Source: a virus | DNA: 25,864 bases | Virus record (IMG/VR): IMGVR_UViG_3300042870_001012 | Coordinates: 1-25,864 of that record | Reading direction: 5' to 3' (one strand) | In this document: piece by piece, positions 8,833 to 15,829 of the stretch | Position numbering within the stretch: the stretch's first letter is position 1 | Layout: each line of letters opens with the position of its first letter | Translations under genes and position numbers: made by a program | Notes under the pieces: model-generated | The model's database searches: none | What the model saw: the letters and a program-made list of their open reading frames with translations, nothing else | What the model was told of the DNA's origin: nothing

Positions 8833-9362
8833 GAAGACTCCGTCGTAGGGTCCGAGGTGTCAATTGTATCCGAGTAACCGGAAGCGTCAAGAATCGCCAA
8901 AGCGGCGGCTTCAAGGTGAGGGTCTACACCAAAGAAGGCACGAACTGCTTCTGGGATTGGTCTAGTTGTATCTGTCATCGCAAGAATGTCGGCTGCTGCG
9001 AAGTTCATCGTGTAGCCATTCTCGTCATAAACTTCTTCGTTATCAAAAACGATACCTACGGTGGTGCTTCCGATTACGTAGCAGGAGAACTTAATGGAGT
9101 CCATTCCGGCCTTGCTGTCTTCTCCGGAGTTCTTACGCCACTGACGCAATTGGTGTTGCGTAATGTTTGGGCTGATTCGCAAAGAAACACCTGGACGTTC
9201 TGGCACGTCAAGACGAACGACTGGTCGTTCAACTTTCTTTTGAATCACTTCTTTAAGGCGTGAAAGGACATTTGGTTCTTCAATCTTTTGAATTGATGAA
9301 GTCTTTGGCTCAGCCTTTTTCGGGGAATCAGGCTCGGTATAAAGGGAGTTATTTTCTGTCAT
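8823..9362 (-). CDS. Tail assembly chaperone G
   Basis: 179 residues. The N-terminal ~70 residues are charged and probably disordered (many Lys, Glu, Pro). They are followed by a compact domain (LRQWRKNSG, SIKFSCYVIGSTTVGIVFDNEEVYDENGYTMNF) and an acidic Ser/Thr/Asp tail. Role inferred from position: between tube and tape measure, and followed by a -1 frame extension, as for lambda G and its many analogues. It would coat the tape measure protein and keep it soluble during tail assembly. The ATG at 9362 has no recognisable ribosome site, unlike most neighbours. A possible -10 element lies only six bases upstream, so the message may be leaderless. Confidence 0.82.
   Translation of the reverse strand: MTENNSLYTEPDSPKKAEPKTSSIQKIEEPNVLSRLKEVIQKKVERPVVRLDVPERPGVSLRISPNITQHQLRQWRKNSGEDSKAGMDSIKFSCYVIGSTTVGIVFDNEEVYDENGYTMNFAAADILAMTDTTRPIPEAVRAFFGVDPHLEAAALAILDASGYSDTIDTSDPTTESSGS
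8829..8832 (-). other. Programmed -1 ribosomal frameshift site
   Basis: On the minus strand the end of gene G reads TCG GGG AGT TAG. A glycine tRNA on GGG can slip back one base onto an identical GGG within the run of four G, entering the frame GGG GAG TTA GTA that continues through the GT extension. The run lies two codons before the G stop. This is a single-tRNA slip rather than a classic XXXYYYZ heptamer, so the exact site is inferred. The overlap window between the upstream TGA of the -1 frame and the G stop limits the choice to about 35 bases. Confidence 0.7.
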
Positions 9363-9368
9363 GACAGC

Positions 9369-9399
9369 ACATTAGCACAACATCACATGGATGGCGCAA
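9369..9399 (-). promoter_or_regulatory. Candidate leaderless promoter before chaperone G
   Basis: On the minus strand TTGCGC (9399-9394) is followed after 19 bases by TAATGT (9374-9369), preceded by TGC as in an extended -10. TAATGT ends six bases before the ATG of gene G, so transcription would begin at or next to the start codon. This matches the TAnnnT leaderless layout common in Actinobacteria. It occupies the 64-bp tube/chaperone gap and would let the chaperone and tape measure be expressed separately from sheath and tube. Motif reading only. Confidence 0.3.
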
Positions 9400-9426
9400 C
9401 TAGGCTGTAAAACGTTTATTTAATTT

Positions 9427-9882
9427 TTAGACAACGCCTTGAACAGCAAATGTGAGAGCAAACGTTGCTGGAGCACCAGATGATGAATCACCGTCTGGTT
9501 CAGTCATTCCAACGAGAAGGCAATTTGCATAGGTGCGGTCAAGACCTTGAACTTTGATGTCGCAGTCGTACGTTGTGACAGTTACGTCGTAGTACACGCG
9601 ACCAATAAGCGGTCTCAATGTCTTAATCTTGGCTGCGATACCGGTTTGGGTGTCTGATTCCACTCTGTCGTCATCGTAGTGAGCAGTAAGTGTAATGTCA
9701 CCAATCTCTGCTGGTGCACAAAGAACTTCCGGGAACTTTGCTCCACCTGGGTAGATTTTCTCAACGGATGCGGTGATTTCTCCACCTGAAACCTGGGCAA
9801 ATCTAAAACCTGTCCATTTTGGTGAATTAGCGCCAATTGGCGCAATTTCTGCGAGGATTTGCCTCTGTGATACTTTAGCCAT
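9427..9882 (-). CDS. Tail tube protein
   Basis: 151 residues starting at ATG 9882, with AGGAG six bases upstream. It is directly downstream of the sheath gene (13-base gap) and upstream of the chaperones, which is the fixed sheath-tube-chaperone order of contractile phages. The composition is that of a beta-barrel tube subunit: PKWTGFRFAQVSGGEITASVEK, then DITLTAHYDDDRVESDTQTGIAAKIKTL, then YYDVTVTTYDCDIKV and a C-terminal PATFALTFAVQGVV strand. Subunits stack as rings forming the inner tube through which DNA passes. Note the size: about 150 residues is normal for tube proteins. The assignment rests on context and strand pattern and is quite secure. Confidence 0.85.
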   Translation of the reverse strand: MAKVSQRQILAEIAPIGANSPKWTGFRFAQVSGGEITASVEKIYPGGAKFPEVLCAPAEIGDITLTAHYDDDRVESDTQTGIAAKIKTLRPLIGRVYYDVTVTTYDCDIKVQGLDRTYANCLLVGMTEPDGDSSSGAPATFALTFAVQGVV

Positions 9883-9895
9883 CGCTTACTCCTGA

Positions 9896-11371
9896 TTATA
9901 CTGTAACAGTTGCTGTTAGATTTGATTTGACAATTGTAACTTCAATCTTGTCACCGATTGGCGAAACTCGTACACCGAGTTGCGCTTTCACTGTTCCTCC
10001 TGCAAGTTGTGCAGTCGTATTGATTGAAGCGTCGCACTTGACCGAGTAACCAGGGTCAATAAGTTTTCCGTTGACATCAAGTGCTTCGTAAAGAGCACCG
10101 ATAGCCTTCATTCTTTCGCAGATTCCGGTCAGTCTTCCCTCAATTGAGGAGAACAAACCACCGCGACCATCAACAACGGCGAAGATTAGGTCTTCCATTG
10201 AAGCGTTAGCCTCAGCGACAACGCTGTTGACCGTATCTTGAGTCGTAATAAATCTGAAGTTTTCTGTGTCTAGTGAAAGAGAGCGCGCTCCGTAGATTCT
10301 TACCGTGTTGGCAATAATTCTGATTGCGTTTACGTAGTCTGTATCAAGCGAGTCTCCAAGAGTTCTATTGACATCAACTTCAACACCAGTAACAAAACGA
10401 GCAGCAGAGATGAGACCAGCATATGGCTGATGAGGGCCAGTCTGGTTGTGTGCAAGTGCACGCTTTCCAGCAGCGTAACCATCTGGTGGAATCAATCTTG
10501 TTACACCAGCAACGTCTGTTGGAACGTAAACCCAAGGATAGTAGAGGGCGGCATGCTCAGAACCCGTTTCAGCAGCAAGTGATGCTGCTGCTGCGGTAAT
10601 TCCCGTTGCTGCTTCTGCAAGGTGGCAGATTGCAATTCTGTTGTATGTGTTTGCGTGAGCAATTAGGTCTGCGTTGATTGCGTTTGTCTCTGGGCAAGAA
10701 ACTGCACCAGGTCCAAAAGAATCGTTGAACAAAGAAAGAGCAGTAGAAAATGCTGTGAATGTAGTATCAACCGTGTTTTCAGTTCTGTCGTCATCACCAT
10801 CAACAAAAGTTCCAGCACCAAACGCTGTTACTGCACTGACTTCTGGCATTCCGTCTGTCAACTTTACAGCCGTCATGTACTTTGAGGCAATGGCACTACT
10901 ATTAATTGCGGTAACTAGTTGCAACGTTGTTGACTTGAGTCCTGTTGCAAAAACAAGAACATCGTTGTAGTACAACTTAATATTTTTACTTGAGCCACTA
11001 GCAACAACTTCAATATCCATATCGTGTGCCCATGTACCAGGGCCATTTGCCGTAAGGCGAATACAGTTAGCACCACCTACACCACCTACGTTAAGAAGGA
11101 CTTGTGCCGAAGTTGCGCCAGGTCCTACGACTCTTGCGATGTAGCACTGTGTGCCACCTTCTTCAAAGAAGGTTTGAACGGTTGGGTGAAGGTATGCATA
11201 TGTTACATATCCACCGAATGTTTCTTCAAACTCTGCAAGGCTTGTTACGAGAACTGCCTCATCAGCAGGACCGCGCTCAGCGAGTCCAACGAAAAATGCC
11301 TGCGACGAAGCGCGCACTGTTGTGCTTGTAGGACCTGTTCTAACTGCTGTAGTAATTGTTACGCCTGGCAT
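9896..11371 (-). CDS. Tail sheath protein
   Basis: 491 residues. GGAGG lies four bases before ATG 11371, one of the strongest ribosome sites in the window and in keeping with a protein needed in many copies. The N-terminus MPGVTITTAVRTGPTSTT followed by AFFVGLAERGPADEAVLVTSLAEFEETFGG is the hallmark of contractile sheath proteins (PGV start, then the G-x-A-x-G-P segment and a 'F...FGG' motif). The C-terminal domain includes ARFVTGVEVDVNRTLGDSLDTDYVN, the region LIDPGYSVKCDASIN, and the final strand pair QLGVRVSPIGDKIEVTIV, the inter-subunit mesh of sheath proteins. It forms the contracting outer tail cylinder and proves the virus is myovirus-like. Its length is typical. Confidence 0.95.
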   Translation of the reverse strand: MPGVTITTAVRTGPTSTTVRASSQAFFVGLAERGPADEAVLVTSLAEFEETFGGYVTYAYLHPTVQTFFEEGGTQCYIARVVGPGATSAQVLLNVGGVGGANCIRLTANGPGTWAHDMDIEVVASGSSKNIKLYYNDVLVFATGLKSTTLQLVTAINSSAIASKYMTAVKLTDGMPEVSAVTAFGAGTFVDGDDDRTENTVDTTFTAFSTALSLFNDSFGPGAVSCPETNAINADLIAHANTYNRIAICHLAEAATGITAAAASLAAETGSEHAALYYPWVYVPTDVAGVTRLIPPDGYAAGKRALAHNQTGPHQPYAGLISAARFVTGVEVDVNRTLGDSLDTDYVNAIRIIANTVRIYGARSLSLDTENFRFITTQDTVNSVVAEANASMEDLIFAVVDGRGGLFSSIEGRLTGICERMKAIGALYEALDVNGKLIDPGYSVKCDASINTTAQLAGGTVKAQLGVRVSPIGDKIEVTIVKSNLTATVTV

Positions 11372-11385
11372 GTGACCTCCGTGTC

Positions 11386-11763
11386 TTAAAGTTCGTCGCT
11401 GTTAAGCGTCTTACTGTCGTCTGGCAAGTCTAATTGTACAGAAACTTGCTCGGTAGAATCTGCAACTGTTGTTAAAGTTTCTTCTTTTACTTTTTCAACT
11501 TTTGTTTCTTCAATTTTTGTTTTTTTGGACTTTTCTTTTGTTTCTTCTGTCTTGACAATTTCAAGTTTGTAAGACTTTACGGCAGAAAGGATTTCCGGGT
11601 TATCGTCGCAAGAAAATGCTTCATCCTCCGGGTATAGCAAAACAGGGGGCAAACCAATAGTTATATTTCTTCCGGAAATATTCTTGACAACAATATGTCC
11701 AGAGCCGTCATTTTCAAAGTCGGATTGGCCTTTGATTTTTTCAACTTTGTGTGAATGGGTCAT
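11386..11763 (-). CDS. Hypothetical protein between tail terminator and sheath
   Basis: 125 residues starting at ATG 11763, with AGGAG five bases upstream. Residues about 20-70 form a small beta-like domain (GSGHIVVKNISGRNITIGLPPVLLYPEDE) resembling short phage proteins that carry a 'KN-x-S-G-R-x-I' strand and a proline-rich turn. The rest, about 70-125, is a highly charged Lys/Glu run with many KxEE and EETK stretches and an acidic end, probably disordered or coiled. Small genes of this kind are often found between connector and sheath genes, and their role is mostly unknown. It could be a decoration or neck accessory protein. I do not assign a function. Confidence 0.75.
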   Translation of the reverse strand: MTHSHKVEKIKGQSDFENDGSGHIVVKNISGRNITIGLPPVLLYPEDEAFSCDDNPEILSAVKSYKLEIVKTEETKEKSKKTKIEETKVEKVKEETLTTVADSTEQVSVQLDLPDDSKTLNSDEL

Positions 11764-11802
11764 TTTTGCTCCTGATTGACTTTAATTAGTGTACATCACT
11801 AT

Positions 11803-12387
11803 TTACGGCGTTAAGTCTAGATTACTAAATTCAATTACAACAGAAGATGCATCAGCGAGTGGTCTTCTGTCAACAACTTCGTCAATAGATAAGTCATAAG
11901 ATATGTATGCCCCAGCAAGGACTCTGTCCCCCTTGAGGAGCGTTAAGTCAGAAAATTGTTCCTGCATTGAGCCTTCGTCTATCTGCAAGCGAAACGTTTC
12001 TTGTGGGTCTGTTGCTTTTAGACATGGGTAATCTAAAAGAGCCGACCTAACGACCGTCGTGAATCTGTCTCTCATTAGTGTTGTTTCTGCGGAACCAACA
12101 TCTCTAACCCATACGTAGGTGCGCATTGTGTAGTTAACCCTGTAGAGGGGGTTGGAGTCGGAATACCCGATTCTTTCAATTCTGTTGGTTGACATGACAA
12201 CGGTTATTATTGTTGGCCATTCGTCTAAAGCAATCGGCTCGTAAGTAAGAAACTTGACCGGAGTTGGGAGTTGCTCATCGTCTGCGTTCCAGCCATTTCT
12301 GTAGTCAATAATTCTTATAGGAATATCGTCACTAAGGTAAGAATTAACATAAGCCTTGGCAAATTGAGCACCGTACATCAGTTCCAT
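11803..12387 (-). CDS. Putative neck / tail terminator protein
   Basis: 194 residues. The ATG at 12387 shares a base with the stop of the gpS-like gene (TAATG), and GAGGG lies six bases upstream. Visible elements: an N-terminal helix (MYGAQFAKAYVNSYLSDDIP), a strand region with IITVVMSTNRIERIG, then YRVNYTMRTYVWVRD, a helix RDRFTTVVRSALLDYP and a C-terminal ISYDLSIDEVVDRRPL. The 'short variable N-terminus, paired strands, helix with RFTT..RSALL, final strand' layout and the place between tail completion protein and sheath match tail terminator (lambda U / neck type) proteins that cap the tube and sheath at the head side. No catalytic residues. The call is contextual and moderately sure. Confidence 0.6.
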   Translation of the reverse strand: MELMYGAQFAKAYVNSYLSDDIPIRIIDYRNGWNADDEQLPTPVKFLTYEPIALDEWPTIITVVMSTNRIERIGYSDSNPLYRVNYTMRTYVWVRDVGSAETTLMRDRFTTVVRSALLDYPCLKATDPQETFRLQIDEGSMQEQFSDLTLLKGDRVLAGAYISYDLSIDEVVDRRPLADASSVVIEFSNLDLTP

Positions 12388-12821
12388 TAGTTGCCCTCGG
12401 CGATGTAGCGCTCAGCATCTTTGGCTAGTTTCTTTGCAAACATAGGAGGTTCAAAAATAATCTCACGTTTTGGCATGCTCCAGGTTCCATATTGATGAAA
12501 TTTTGCCACTGGTGCGTCGGTACCAAATCTCGCTGATTGACGATTTATTTCGCTAACTGAAAATGTTTCAATACTTTTAAACAATCCGCCAGACCTAACA
12601 AGTGTTGGTGCACCTGGAAAACGAACAGACTTCCATGCCCCATATTCGGCATCTAGCGGAGCCCATTTACCACTGCCGTTAGATAAGAAATGTTTTGTGT
12701 AGATGTCTGATAAATCTTTTTTTGCTCTTCTAAAAACAGGGCGCAAGTCTTCCACTCTGTCTCTTACGTCTTGCAGGAGTTCCTGTGCATCGTTCGTGTT
12801 TACTTCAACCCGTACGCGCAT
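12387..12821 (-). CDS. Tail completion protein, gpS / virion morphogenesis family
   Basis: 144 residues from ATG 12821. The frame is also open to a TTG at 12830, but the ATG one base after the connector stop (TAA-A-ATG), with AGGG nine bases upstream, is better. The middle KWAPLDAEYGAWKS, the phrase FPGAPTLVRSGGLFKSIE and the later VAKFHQYGT are the signature of the phage virion morphogenesis / P2 gpS / Mu gpG group ('W..L...Y..wK ... LvrtG.L..Si ... a..HQ.G'). The end MPKREIIFEPPMFAKKLAKDAER also fits ('P.R.f...'). It acts at the head-tail joint during neck completion. Fusion or truncation signs are absent and the length is usual for the family. Confidence 0.8.
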   Translation of the reverse strand: MRVRVEVNTNDAQELLQDVRDRVEDLRPVFRRAKKDLSDIYTKHFLSNGSGKWAPLDAEYGAWKSVRFPGAPTLVRSGGLFKSIETFSVSEINRQSARFGTDAPVAKFHQYGTWSMPKREIIFEPPMFAKKLAKDAERYIAEGN

Positions 12822-12822
12822 T

Positions 12823-13710
12823 TTACGCAACCCTGACTCTTCTGTATTTTTTAACAGACATTAGTTCTCTGTCGGTAAATCCTGTTTCAAGTGGAGCGAC
12901 ATTTCTTGGCTCTAAATCTTTAATACCGACAACGTCATCATGCATGTTCTGCATTTCCCTAGTTGCTGCTCTAAGAATCAAAAGTTTGAATACTGGTATT
13001 GAGGCTCCATCCAATCCGGCCTCATAGGTAATCGTTACAGTATCGTCAGCAACAATGTTGAAAATGTCTATTCCGTATCTTCTTACTGTGTAGTTGCTAC
13101 CTATTGCCTCTGCAAAACCTCCAGAAACATAGGCGGATAAAGCGCCAGCCTCAACTACAACAACAAACGTATTCGCAGTAACTTCTGTTATTTTTTTATT
13201 TAGAACATTGTAACCAATAGGCGTAATTCCCGTAACTGTTACATATTGACCAACTGTAAATTTATGATTAGCAGAGGTAAACGTTATTTTTGTTCCGACT
13301 TTAGTAGCCGAAGTAACAGTTGCTTCCCTGCTCACCGCTTCACCCAGGTATGTAGGTGTTGTCCATTGGTTTTGTATCTGAACACTTAATACTCGGGCAA
13401 CGGGAGAATTACGAAGATAGATAGTTTCTGGCGGCATTGCGTAGTTCATTGAAGATTGACTTGAGTTGCCGTTGGCGGTATAAAAAGAAGACTCAAGACT
13501 ACTTTGGTAAAAAAATGAAGACATTGGTATGGCGTTGTGAGTAGTGGGAACTTTATACTCCTCAACAAATTCAACTACCTCAATTGGTCTTCTTAGGTAT
13601 GATTCCAGTTCGCTTTGAAGACCGGACAGCACAATTTCAGCAGCATCTTGCTGCCTTAGGGACAGCGATATGTCCATGTATGTTACGAGGTCTCGTACTT
13701 CAACTAGCAT
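12823..13710 (-). CDS. Head-tail connector protein with inserted beta module
   Basis: 295 residues from ATG 13710, with a very G-rich ribosome site (GAGGGGG) five bases upstream. The N-terminus (VRDLVTYMDISLSLRQQDAAEIVLSGLQSELESYLRRP) and the C-terminus (FKLLILRAATREMQNMHDDVVGIKDLEPR) together give the helical layout of gp6-like connector proteins (gp6/gp15/HK97 gp6), which form the ring below the portal. Residues about 131-200 are an extra beta domain (ATVTSATKVGTKITFTSANHK, VGQYVTVTGITPIGYN, EVTANTFVVVVEAG). That motif is a recurring phage module ('T.A.H.f.vGd.VtvtG....gYN') sometimes annotated as ubiquitin-activating-enzyme-like. It makes the protein longer than the ~110-200 residues of plain connectors and may project from the neck. 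Confidence 0.7.
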   Translation of the reverse strand: MLVEVRDLVTYMDISLSLRQQDAAEIVLSGLQSELESYLRRPIEVVEFVEEYKVPTTHNAIPMSSFFYQSSLESSFYTANGNSSQSSMNYAMPPETIYLRNSPVARVLSVQIQNQWTTPTYLGEAVSREATVTSATKVGTKITFTSANHKFTVGQYVTVTGITPIGYNVLNKKITEVTANTFVVVVEAGALSAYVSGGFAEAIGSNYTVRRYGIDIFNIVADDTVTITYEAGLDGASIPVFKLLILRAATREMQNMHDDVVGIKDLEPRNVAPLETGFTDRELMSVKKYRRVRVA

Positions 13711-13715
13711 TGATT

Positions 13716-13727
13716 CCCCCTCGGGGA
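13716..13727 (-). promoter_or_regulatory. Hairpin covering the connector ribosome binding site
   Basis: On the minus strand TCCCC, GAG and GGGGA follow each other, forming a five-base-pair stem with a three-base loop. The G run is also the ribosome site of the connector gene (five bases before ATG 13710). The stem would mask the site unless opened by an incoming ribosome from the arginine-rich gene upstream, whose stop is only nine bases before the stem. A translation-coupling role is inferred. Confidence 0.35.
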
Positions 13728-13735
13728 TGTATTAA

Positions 13736-13933
13736 TTATCTTCCAGGACGACCACGACGGAAAAGGGCGTTAGCACCTTCTCTTACAATGTCTCTGGCTC
13801 GTTCGCCCTGAACTCCGCCTCTACCCAAGCGCCTGCGACCTGTCTGGAGAATGGAGCGAGCAGTACGGCGAACACGGCCGGCGCGTTCGGCTCCTAGAAC
13901 TCTTCTTAAAAAACCAGTTTTTGGTACGTCCAT
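13736..13933 (-). CDS. Small arginine-rich protein, function unknown
   Basis: 65 residues from ATG 13933, with AAGGAG seven bases upstream, so it is clearly translated. It has 18 arginines, many in pairs or triplets (LRRVLG, VRRTAR, TGRRRLG, FRRGRPGR), and almost no hydrophobic core. The codons are richer in G+C than the surrounding genes. Strong net positive charge suggests binding to DNA, RNA or an acidic protein partner. The position is between the second ParB-like gene and the connector gene. Possibilities are a DNA-condensing or virion-associated basic peptide, or a connector accessory. Nothing in the sequence separates these, and I do not recognise a family. Confidence 0.75.
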   Translation of the reverse strand: MDVPKTGFLRRVLGAERAGRVRRTARSILQTGRRRLGRGGVQGERARDIVREGANALFRRGRPGR

Positions 13934-13977
13934 TGCTTAACTCCTTGAATTGGGTGCTCGGCAAATTGTACCATTAA

Positions 13978-14529
13978 TCACCTATCGGCATTTGGTGGAC
14001 GCTCAATAGCGACCTGTAATTCCGTTGCTTTCGCGTCTGCTTCAACTGGAACCCATGCACGAGAATAGTTGTGTTCTGAAATTTTACGATGTTTAAGCAG
14101 GGACCCATCAAGCATTAAGTGAAACTCGTCGTGATGCATCTGTAGGAGTTCTTGAAAATCTTCTTTACAGTATTTTTTTGAATTAATTAAATTCCTAACA
14201 ATGCTAGATACTGGCTTAGCAAGAAGATTTCCCCGAGAACGGTTAAGCCTAAGATGCATGAATTGAGCGTCAAGACTGTCGCATTCAACATAAATGACAG
14301 GACAATCATCCTTCATGAGGCTCTTTACGTGCTTGTTTTTGGTAGCAAGCATAAATCGCTCGTTTCCATCAATAATGATATTTGTGTCTTTTTGTACAAC
14401 TATTGGCAACATAAACCCAAAATCCATCAAAGACCTAGAAAGCGCAAGAAGGTCAGGTCGCAGCATGTACGTAGCCTTAAATGAGGCCACTTGTAACTCC
14501 GAGAATGGAACCATCTCAATATTGTTCAT
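13978..14529 (-). CDS. ParB-like (IbrB-type) protein
   Basis: 183 residues from ATG 14529, with an AGGAG site and overlapping the end of the PP-loop gene by 14 bases. Residues about 5-80 carry the ParB/sulfiredoxin-fold pattern: VPFSELQV, RPDLLALSRSLMDFGFMLPIVV, then IIIDGNERFMLATKN and a final strand DDCPVIYVE. DGNERFMLA stands in for the ParB 'GeRRlrA' box. The C-terminal half is helical (RLNRSRGNLLAKPVSSIVRNLI, EDFQELLQMH) and unfamiliar. In E. coli IbrB/YbdM is a ParB-like protein linked to the PAPS-reductase-like IbrA/YbdN. The same pairing here argues for joint action. The fold can act as nuclease, NTP-using enzyme or DNA binder, and which applies here is unknown. Confidence 0.7.
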   Translation of the reverse strand: MNNIEMVPFSELQVASFKATYMLRPDLLALSRSLMDFGFMLPIVVQKDTNIIIDGNERFMLATKNKHVKSLMKDDCPVIYVECDSLDAQFMHLRLNRSRGNLLAKPVSSIVRNLINSKKYCKEDFQELLQMHHDEFHLMLDGSLLKHRKISEHNYSRAWVPVEADAKATELQVAIERPPNADR

Positions 14530-15658
14530 TATTTAACTCCTGCTCGGCTGCTTTCGCCCTAAGTGTATGTGCTTTAGTTTTTGGCCCCACTGGTGCTGCT
14601 GCGGAAACTGTTATCTCATTAAGAATCAGGTTTCTAATAAGCCAGTTGATTGGGTATGAGTATGGGTCCTTGATGTGCTTTTTTCTAAAATCTGCCGTAT
14701 ACGCCCGAGCGCGTCGTTTGTCAATCTCGTCAAGCATGTTTTCGTTAATGCAGCGTTTAGCACCTTCAAAACCATCAATTGCATAACTTTCAATAAACTT
14801 CTCAATATTAAAATCCGGCCACCAGCGCCTCTGCGCGTCAATGTTGGGCCATATGTCGCAAAGGGTGTCATAGAAGCCTGGCTCTGTTGCAACTAGGTCA
14901 CCGATGCGCCTGATGGCCACTGCGTGCAATGGTACGCCAACTCGGGTATTGGAGCCGGTCATGGCGGCAAGGTCGTAGTACTCGCAGTACTCGGCATCGT
15001 GCTCTTCTGATATGAATTTAAGAACATCATCCATTTGCCAGTCGTAAATGACTTTAGCAAATTTAAGAGGTATTGACTTTTTCATTTTATAGGGAGAGAC
15101 GATGTAGTTTTCATGTATCTTCTGAACTAGCGACCTATACCGAACCATTGATTCGTTTGCCCTGACTCCAGTTATGAAAGCAATGCTTCCAGTCTTTCCC
15201 TGCATTGTGTAGTAGTCAATGCCTTCTGGCATCACTTCGTCACCAGGAAGACCGAAATGTCCAGCATGAATTGCCCATTCTGGCATTTCTCTGACTAGAC
15301 GACCTTCTCGTTTTCTAAAAGAATCCCATGAAAGGATATTTTCCCTAACACCAAGAACCCACACTTCTTGCGGATACGGAAGGCAGTACCACTCCATGTC
15401 AACCCAGTCGTACTGTCTGACCTTATTGACATAGTCATGAACGAGCGGACTGACCATTTCTTGGTCTCTGAAAATTACTTTTACAGGACCAAGACCACGC
15501 TCTTCGTGAATTTCTTTAGCAAGATACAAGACGGCAGTTGAGTCTTTTCCACCAGAAAACTGGACACATACAGTGTCAAAGTTGTCATAGACATGGCGAA
15601 TTCTCTGACGAGCAGCATCAACGCACGATATGTCCAAGAACATTCTCTGCTTAGTCAT
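14516..15658 (-). CDS. PP-loop ATPase, PAPS reductase / IbrA-like
   Basis: 380 residues. Its ATG overlaps the stop of the small coiled-coil gene (TAATG at 15660-15656), and no good ribosome site is seen, so translation is probably coupled. Residues 35-40 are SGGKDS, the PP-loop that binds ATP pyrophosphate in PAPS reductases, sulfurtransferases and tRNA thiolases. GVRANESMVRYRSLV (about 165-180) and the following SPYKM and VIYDWQMDDVLKFI segments match the PAPS reductase / DUF3440 (YbdN, IbrA) layout, including the 'W...DV..fI' element. The extra C-terminal ~120 residues are Arg- and Trp-rich (RRWWPDFNIEKFIESYAIDGFEGAKRC). Expected chemistry: adenylation of a substrate for sulfur transfer or reduction. 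The substrate is unknown. It sits between two ParB-like genes. Confidence 0.85.
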   Translation of the reverse strand: MTKQRMFLDISCVDAARQRIRHVYDNFDTVCVQFSGGKDSTAVLYLAKEIHEERGLGPVKVIFRDQEMVSPLVHDYVNKVRQYDWVDMEWYCLPYPQEVWVLGVRENILSWDSFRKREGRLVREMPEWAIHAGHFGLPGDEVMPEGIDYYTMQGKTGSIAFITGVRANESMVRYRSLVQKIHENYIVSPYKMKKSIPLKFAKVIYDWQMDDVLKFISEEHDAEYCEYYDLAAMTGSNTRVGVPLHAVAIRRIGDLVATEPGFYDTLCDIWPNIDAQRRWWPDFNIEKFIESYAIDGFEGAKRCINENMLDEIDKRRARAYTADFRKKHIKDPYSYPINWLIRNLILNEITVSAAAPVGPKTKAHTLRAKAAEQELNNEQY

Positions 15659-15828
15659 TAGTATTTTGCAATCTGCGATAGGCGAGAAACTTCTGCCTGA
15701 AGTTCGTCTACTTGACGAAGTAGAGAATCACGTTCTTCGGTCATCTTTTGAAGTTCTTCCCAATAAGAAGGAACACCAGTGACGGTATGGGCTCTATTGA
15801 TACGGTTTTTGTATTCGTCTATGTTCAT
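15658..15828 (-). CDS. Small coiled-coil protein
   Basis: 56 residues from ATG 15828, with GAGG six bases before it and one base after the ParB-like stop at 15830. A longer reading to 15861 would overlap that gene without a ribosome site, so the short form is preferred. Sequence: MNIDEYKNRINRAHTV, then a strongly heptad-like helix (EELQKMTEERDSLLRQVDEL, VSRLSQIA). It probably forms a dimeric coiled coil. No known family is recognised. Its location inside the ParB / PP-loop cluster, coupled at both ends, suggests it is a subunit or adaptor of that system, but this is context only. Confidence 0.7.
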   Translation of the reverse strand: MNIDEYKNRINRAHTVTGVPSYWEELQKMTEERDSLLRQVDELQAEVSRLSQIAKY

Positions 15829-15829
15829 C

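Noticed and set aside
12822-12830. TTG start giving a longer tail completion protein
   Set aside because: ATG 12821 one base after the connector stop has a properly spaced AGGG site and is the common start pattern here.
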